Positions 57,339 to 64,000 of a stretch of 64,000 nt of DNA are shown one piece after another. The position numbers were made by a program, and so were the translations under genes. The stretch lies in NCBI GenBank assembly GCA_038277395.1, contig CM076193.1, positions 87,869,583-87,933,582 of the forward strand, given 5' to 3'. The notes beneath the pieces were generated by a model, which was given only the letters and a program-made list of their open reading frames with translations, was not told the DNA's origin and did no database searches. The DNA is from Dryocosmus kuriphilus (Eukaryota; Arthropoda; Insecta; Hymenoptera; Cynipidae). How positions within the stretch are numbered: position 1 is the first letter of the stretch; the number at the start of each line of letters is the position of its first letter.

Positions 57339-57544
57339 TACCTCGAATCGGGGAAACTGTTGTCGAACGACTTTCCCACACTCTGGCGACTCATAGGGCG
57401 TGACTTACGACTCGCATTGTTAATTAATTGTTAATTAATAAAAAGATCGTTATTGTGTAAGATTGAAGAGTAATTCAGAAAAAGAAGTGTTTAAAAAAGA
57501 ACGCAATTAATAAAGGTACAAAATTATTTTATTTACTTAGCACA

Positions 57545-57780
57545 ATAACAGTCTTTTTTATAAACGATCTTTCTTAGAGAGTATTAATTAAAAAAGATTT
57601 TAACTCTTCTAGAACTAATTATAAGAAGTCTTCTTTTATAAAATCTCTTTCTTAGAGAGTATTATTAATTAAAAAGTAGAATAACTTTCGATTTTTATAA
57701 TTATAAATTATAGACAATTATAAATTGTGACAACTTAGTAAAAGAGTTCAACTCTTCTAGAAATAATTATAAAAACAGTG
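57545..57780. repeat. Degenerate direct repeats
   Basis: ATCTTTCTTAGAGAGTATTA / ATCTCTTTCTTAGAGAGTATT and AACTCTTCTAGAA(C/A)TAATTATA recur at about 57567-57620 and 57643-57775. Not coding. Confidence 0.6.
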
Positions 57781-58139
57781 TGCAGAAGTATAATTTAAAA
57801 ATGACGCTTTGAAGTATTTTTCAATATTTAATTATATTTATGCACAAGATAACAATATTACATGACATTTACACCTTACTATTGTATTTCAAATTTGAAA
57901 TTCCCGCCTTCGTGGGCGCCACGAGTATCGAGACCTGTCAAATCTGTCATAACCCCACTTGTATAATATGGTTGCATTGTGCAAAATGGGAAATTCGATA
58001 AAAAGAAAAAAGTGCTGCCTTGCCGCGAATGCAGTTGCAGTGTCTCTCCAGTCCCTAACATAATCATTTATAGGTTGTAAGTACTACCATAGATATAACG
58101 TAATAGATGCGGCTTGGGTCAGTGGTGGGGACGACCAAG

Positions 58140-58550
58140 ATATATATCTAACTATATTTTCGCCTATCGGTAGGTACCGTAGGTACTGCCCTCTAGAACG
58201 TTTCATCGTTTCCGTGGCAACGAGTAAACAAACTGAACAGGCCGTGATTTTCTGTTCTGCCCTTCGATATCTCCTCGCTCGCACGCGTGGCACGCGGCAT
58301 GTCGGATGTTGGTGTACGGCTGTGCCTCGTGAAAAACCGAAGCTGCAGGAAGACGAACGATTCAAGATATCAGTTTCGTGCCAACTGGACTATAATTTCT
58401 GATTTGGAGATTCGAGTCGATTCTCATACGCATGCATGTGTCTGCAAGTGTTCAGTGTGTTTACCGTGTTTACAAAAGTGACAGGTGAAATAAAGACTGC
58501 AAACATATATTGAAGTCCTAAAGAATATAACGTTTCGGTTTTGCAGGAAT
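58140..58550. other. GC-richer stretch, candidate host promoter or exon
   Basis: This interval has more CpG than its surroundings (CGCTCGCACGCGTGGCACGC near 58275). Short open frames exist on both strands (58084-58365 minus, 58214-58402 plus), but none has a recognisable domain. It could be a 5' untranslated exon or promoter of a host gene further away. Evidence is weak. Confidence 0.25.
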
Positions 58551-59124
58551 TATTATATGGAGTGTCTTAGATCCAGGGAATATATATCAAGGCACGGGAG
58601 GTTTGTACAGTTCAAATGTATTAAATATATAAGGGATCTTGGGGTTAGAAGTTAATAACCTACATCACTTTCAAGGGTTCATTTTTTATTATTTAAGTCT
58701 TATTTTTCAATTGATTTTTAATATTTTACAGTTAGAATGATGCTAATTGATATTTATTTGTAATTCATTAAATTAATCAACGTTTCATTTATATTTTGAG
58801 CAGTCGGAATATAAGTAAACGTATAGGTTACTTCTTTGCATAAATTACTAAGTGTATATTAAATTAAATATTTATTATTATTTTAAATTTTAAATAAAAT
58901 ATTTATAATATTCCCAAGGAAGAGAAAACTTTCCTGAAAGTAGGAAAAGTTATTAACCTAATCACAAGCTTTCTTATAAAAACTTTACAAAACCTTTAAT
59001 TAATGACTTACAATACTTATCTCGTTAGATTCCGCTCAAAATTCATCAATTTTGTTAATAAATATATCATTATTTACAGGAGAGAATTCTCGGTCGAAGT
59101 ATATACCTGCATAATTCAATTAAT
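58551..59124. other. No gene seen
   Basis: AT-rich, no repeats or frames of note. Confidence 0.4.
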
Positions 59125-60072
59125 ATTAAATAAATAAGACCAAAGGTCAGAACGACAGCTTCCAGACAATTATCGTTTATTAATATGAAAGTTCAATGTA
59201 AGTACGCTTCGCAATTACTCTAATTTCCTCTTCAGACTGAATAATTAAACTTTAAGTATGTCATTACAGTGTTACAAATATAGATTTTTGAATACTAGGA
59301 TTAATTCATAAAGAATTCTGATAATTTGAAAAATGTAATCTTTGTGAGTGCTCGTATCATTGTTAGTGTAATAAATATTATAAGATCTATTGAATCGGAA
59401 TGTAAAACGTAAAACAACTTATCGGCATATCCATTAGATAATATTAAATTAACATAACAATTAAAAAATTTTTTTAATTATAACCAGAACGGAGCTACAG
59501 TCCAGCTCCATTAATGTAAATACGAGCAATAATGAGTGCTCATTATTTTCTAGAAAACTTGACAATAATGTACAAACAATGTACAAAATGTAAACAAAAC
59601 GATCATTTCTGCATTATTCTTTGAATATGTAGTGCACATCTGAAGAAATTGCAGAATGTATTAAAAGTGTCCTAAAAAAAGTGTTTTTCAAGCTAAACGT
59701 ACAAGTAGTTATTTTTTATGTTTTCGAAATGGAAAATATACATCTGTCAATAGAATTAAAAAATAAAATTTACATATATTGATAAGAAAACATCATTTTT
59801 TAGTAGGTACTTATTTAATTTACATTGTATGCTTGTGACGAGTTGCCGGTCGCACTCGATAACCCGAATGAAGTAAAATAATCATAGGTTTTCAACCGTT
59901 GTATCAATTGAAGTAATATTTTCAGGAAAATTTCTTTATTCTTTTCCTAACAACTTTCCCGCTGAAACATTTACTTTTCTCAAAATTTGCTCGACTCCTC
60001 AAACGTTGGAAAGTATCCATGACCACTTTTAAGAACGTGATGAAAAAAAAATCATTAACTTTTTTCATATAG

Positions 60073-60150
60073 GTATTTGAACTTTTCACCTACACAGTTA
60101 ATCTAATATATATCTTAGATTAACTGTGTGGGTAAAAAGTTCAAATATAT
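60073..60150. repeat. Hairpin, about 34-bp arms
   Basis: TTGAACTTTTCACCTACACA and GTTAATCTAA at the left pair with TTAGATTAACTGTGTGGGTA and AAAGTTCAA at the right, around a TATATATC loop. It sits in the middle of the foldback element. Confidence 0.8.
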
Positions 60151-61124
60151 ATTATATAATATATACGTGATTTTATAATTATACGTGAATATTTATATAT
60201 ATGGGAATGGATTTTCCTTCGATTCCGATTGAATCCGTGCTTTCGAAACAGATTTCGCATTCATGCGTAATCATACAAAATCATTCGGAATCGGATTGGA
60301 ATTTTCTGCTTACCAGTTTTTTTTTTTTATTCGAGTTTGAATTTTTAGTTTAGGTCAGATTATCCCAAGTAGGCCACCATAAATCGAAAATCATTTATTT
60401 TCACTGTAAAATGAATTTTTTAGTAGCCATTATGTTCAAAAATATTTCCCCAGGTTTTGGTCGCAAACGAAACTTTTTTGCAAAATTGATTAACAATGAA
60501 AATTTAATATTACTACATGACCAACATTTATCTCGTAAATGACTAAACAGATTTTGACGATTCCTTGACGTAGAAATTTTTGTTTTAAAACGTACGTTCC
60601 AGAAATCTTCCTTCTGGATGTAAAAACATTGAATTTGTTTTAAAAAAATATTAATTGTTTATAAACATATTGTACTTTTTTCCCCTTAGAAACATTTTTT
60701 TGCAAGTTATTCTATATTCTCTACGTATGCATATGTATTTTTAGTCAGATTTCCTTGAATGTCGTATTCTTCTGCTCTCAAATGACAGGTAAATTTAAAT
60801 AAATTTATATAATATATACAGGTAAATCTCTCAATAATGAGTGCTCGTATTTACATTAATGGAGCTGGACTGTAGCTCCGTTCTGGTTATAATTTTTTTA
60901 ATTTTTATGTTAATTTAATATTATCTAATGGATATGCCGATAAGTTGTTTTACGTTTTATATTCAGATTCAATAGATCTTATAATATTTATTACACTAAC
61001 AATGATACGAGCACTCACAAAGATTAAATTTTTCAAATTATCAGAATTCTTTATGAATTGATTCTAGCATTCAAAAATCTATTTGTAATACTGTAATGAC
61101 ATACTTAAAGTTTAATTATTTAGT

Positions 61125-61155
61125 CTGAAGAGGGAATTAGAGTAATTCCGAAACG
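61125..61155 (+). ncRNA. Hammerhead-like core in foldback right arm
   Basis: CTGAAGA (61125-61131), hairpin GGAATTA-GAG-TAATTCC (61133-61149), then GAAACG. This fits CUGANGA-stem II-GAAA with one extra G. In the left arm the matching place (complement of about 59195-59225) reads GAAG instead of GAAA and the stem has a mismatch, so that copy looks decayed. Stems I and III are not evident. Confidence 0.4.
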
Positions 61156-61234
61156 TTACATTGAACTTTCATATTAATAAACGATAATTGTCTGGAAGCT
61201 GTCGTTCTGACCTTTGGTCTTATTTTTATTTAAT

Positions 61235-63779
61235 GATATATATCCGGACGTTAATATTACGAAGGATTCTACATCTAGATTTTCTTCATTCTATCAATTA
61301 ATATGAACCGTTTATTTGGGTAACTGAAGCATAATATTTAAATTCAGCATAGTGTAAATGGAAGGTGATAAACGAGTAAATTGAAGTAAAATTTTTTTGT
61401 GTGTACTTTTTATTCATACAATTATAAGTTTACAAATGCAAGTTTGTGTTAATCACATTATATTGTATCAATAATAATTATAGATTTATATTGTATAAAT
61501 TATTATAATATGATGTGGATTGTTTCTTGGCTTCAGCATTGAGGAGAATCTTAAAAGAAGGTAGAAATTTAATAAATATTGTCTAACTTAAATTAGTCAA
61601 GTTTAATTTTAAACTCACGAAGATAAATAAAAATTTTTAATTGGATAGTCAGACTAAAAATACTTCAGAATAAATCTTATTGTACACACAAATTATTTAT
61701 CTAAATAATCTCCACATTGCTTACTGGGCCCTCTCACCAGGAGTATCCTAAATTAAGTATTATTCTAATAAGCCCATTTAATTGACTTTAATAGTATAGA
61801 AAATGCAACCAAAATGCTCAAATGTGAAAGAGTTGGAGCAATTTTCAGAGTGGTTACATTGGATCGGAAAAGCAAGAAATTAGAATGTTAGTGAATTTAT
61901 TTCTTGGTCTTAATTTTTAAAGATCTTAAGGAAACACTTTCCAACTCACTGTATCCCATATAATTTGAAATTAAATTTCTGCATGGAAAGTGTGCATTTT
62001 CAAAGAGATTATTATCTAATCTTAAAGATCTTTATCTACCTTTACCTTTATCTTTTTACATTCAATGGAAGGATCAAAAAGTAAAGTTTAAATTTTCATG
62101 ATGTACATTTAAACTAAAATCTGCTTATAAATTTCAATGTTTAGTTTAGTATTTTAAACGGTTCAAGTTTTTAACTTTTTAACATTTGATGTTTTAAGCT
62201 TGAAATACTTTTCTGAATTGCTATATATTTAACTATACGACTATATAAGTTTAATGTTAATTTAGGGAATACCCCGTGCGCCAAGGTGAACAATCCGTCG
62301 AGAGGGAAAAATGTAAGCCAAATCTGTCGTACAGGTTAAAAAACGAGGCATTATATGTAATATATATGCTCATCGTTTCACGCGGGGCATAAGCCTCACT
62401 GCTGCAGAGATCAAAACATTATACGTACCTTTTTAACCTGCACGGCAGAAATATCCACTGCTTATTACATAAGAAAAAATGTTATTTGACAAAAATATGT
62501 TGTGATTTACTAATTACATTACAGCATTTTTTCTTATGTTTTTTGCTGAGAAAATAAAAGCTATTAGTATTAAAATATCTTATGTCTACGTTTTTTTTTG
62601 TTTTCGTTTTTTTTCACTTGTTCTTGCGCATTCATACTATTTCAATCAGGCATCTGACAATGTGAACATTTCAGATGTTACGTAAGGAAAAATGTGATTA
62701 ATGGAATAAATTTTTATAAATTAAGTATTTTGAAGAAAATTATGGAATATTTAGACCAAGAGTTGAGTGGGCCGAAAAAATACCTTTTTTAATAGCGGAT
62801 TCTAATAGTGGGTGAAAGCTGTATTTGACAAACAGTGTTAAGCCTATCTTTGAGTTTGGTCGGATAATATATTGTGTTCTATGTGTGGATTTTAAAATTA
62901 AAATATTATCCACTTAAAAAAAATTCCTATTGGCCAAAAATGTTTTTTGATTTTTTTAGCTATAATTTTTGAAAGTGAATAATAATATGATATAAGCAAT
63001 TTAAAAAAATGTGTGTTCGGGTTAGCACTTTTTGAAAATGTGAAAAAAATAATTTTCTTGCATTGTGTTGACTGCACATTGTTTTGAAAAAATGTAAACA
63101 TGTCGTGCTTGACAGTTCTTTAGATTTGATTGAAGAAACATGCCATTCGTATGTTATCATTAAAAAAATATTCGCTGTTTTCAAGATTGTGAATGTAGCC
63201 TCTTTTGAGCAATTTTTTTATCTCGCATACAAAGAAACAAACTCTTTTTCTATGATGACATGATAGCATGTTTCTTTAAATAATTCTGAAGAATTTTCTA
63301 CCTAGATATGTTAAAAATGTTTTAAAATGTACAGCCAACACAATATATCTTGAAATACCTTCAATTAGGAAGGCTTGCTACTGTTGAACAAATACAACTT
63401 TTACCCAATATTAGAATAAATTAATCTACTACTCGAAAAAATTGTGTTTCCTACCGACTCTAATCAATAGCATTTATTAAGTATTGCCTTTAGGTTCTTG
63501 AACCCGTACACCAAAATAAGGCACTACATTTCTCCTTATGTCTTTGACTGAAAAAAATAAAATATATTAGCGGGTACACAGGCACACGCGCATATATATA
63601 TATATATTTACATCACATTCACAAACACATTTAATACATATTTACGAACGGTATGAGTGAATAAATCATTGTGTTTTTGAGCGATGACTGTAAAAGTATG
63701 TGATAAAAAATGGAATTAATGCATGTATTAATTAAATAACCTGATGCATGAATGTACACTGTTAAAAATTTTTGTCTGA
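61235..63779. other. No gene; small hairpins and AT-rich sequence
   Basis: 62321-62453 has an inverted pair CTGTCGTACAGGTTAAAAA / TTTTTAACCTGCACGGCAG. 62467-62540 pairs ACATAAGAAAAAATG with CATTTTTTCTTATGT. A TA microsatellite lies at about 63592-63608. Open frames are short and AT-driven. Confidence 0.5.
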
Positions 63780-64000
63780 AAGTTAATGCATTTATGTGTG
63801 AAGCAATTATCATATACAAGTATCTTAAATCTACAACACGTTTGTGTGAAAATTCAAACACTTTTGTTTATGAAATTTCAAATACATTTGTTTGAAATTT
63901 CATACATTTTTATATTAAATCTCACTAAATTTTTTGAAAATTCGAATATTTTTATGCATGAATTTTCAAACACATTTATTTGAAATTTCATACATTTTTA
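63780..64000. repeat. AT-rich degenerate minisatellite
   Basis: TTTGAAATTTCATACATTTT occurs at about 63892 and 63979, with intermediate variants such as TTCAAACACATTTATTTGAAA and TTCAAATACATTTGTTTGAAA. It runs off the window end. Confidence 0.6.

Larger units (their letters stand above)
59125..61234. mobile_element. 2.1-kb foldback with about 400-bp inverted arms
   Basis: 59125-59527 and 60843-61234 are inverted copies, diverged by point changes. Shared blocks include AAGACCAAAGGTCAGAACGA (left end) and AACGGAGCTACAGTCCAGCT (inner end). The right arm carries CTGAAGA, a hairpin and GAAA followed by AATAAA (61125-61185), and resembles the terminal repeats of Penelope-like elements, which may be inverted. 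The 1.3-kb middle has no RT or nuclease. It could be a non-autonomous Penelope derivative or an unrelated foldback. Confidence 0.75.

Noticed and set aside
58084..58365. Minus-strand 93-residue frame as a host gene
   Set aside because: No recognisable motif, no splice structure, and a competing frame on the other strand; kept only as a weak candidate region.

Overview
The window is repeat-rich, AT-rich eukaryotic DNA, most likely from an arthropod and probably an insect. That placement rests on the transposable elements (I-like LINE, Gypsy, Helitron, Penelope-like, hAT and mariner-like copies) and the low GC outside a few islands. I see no convincing intact host protein-coding gene, no rRNA or tRNA gene and no CRISPR. 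Almost everything that can be named is a mobile element or its debris, often nested.

Region 1 (1 to about 15640) is the most unusual part. It is a giant snap-back structure: two arms of about 4-5 kb in inverted orientation around a spacer near 7959-7984. Each arm starts at the centre with one copy of a short gene for a C2HC zinc-finger protein with an acidic middle. The two copies are divergently transcribed from a symmetric 189-bp centre with a TATA box exactly 55 bp upstream of each ATG. The arms outside the gene are built from degenerate tandem units that include relics of the gene's own 3' end. Both gene copies are broken, by different lesions. A LINE with an 18-bp target duplication sits in the last codons of the left copy. 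Two copies of a GC-hairpin element sit in the right arm. In each case the other arm preserves the empty site.

Region 2 (15.9-18.1 kb) is a cluster of three more copies of the GC-hairpin element, in alternating orientation. 18.1-20.9 kb has no gene and ends in a 330-bp tandem duplication.

Region 3 (20.9-39.6 kb) is a nest of elements. It runs from a Helitron Rep fragment into a decayed Gypsy element (Gypsy-1, 22.7-24.8 and 33.4-35.5 kb). A 3'-truncated LINE (LINE-B) splits Gypsy-1, and a younger Gypsy (Gypsy-2) with 323-bp LTRs and a 4-bp target duplication splits LINE-B. Penelope-like fragments follow, then a Helitron PIF1-helicase fragment.

Region 4 (39.7-54.6 kb) holds a 1272-bp element with perfect 28-bp terminal inverted repeats and an 8-bp duplication, a sixth GC-hairpin copy, and an inverted repeat around a TA microsatellite. 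It also has a nearly intact I-like LINE (LINE-C, 45039-51230, 12-bp target duplication, one nonsense codon in ORF2). Beyond that is a hAT-type element with an 8-bp target duplication that carries a nested 840-bp MITE with a 3-bp duplication.

Region 5 (54.6-64 kb) is poor in elements. It has small MITEs, a 2.1-kb foldback with about 400-bp arms carrying a hammerhead-like motif, several hairpins and AT-rich sequence. A GC-richer stretch at 58.1-58.55 kb is the only candidate for host promoter or exon sequence, and it is weak.

Reads of similarity, repeat boundaries and target duplications were made by eye. No database or alignment program was used.
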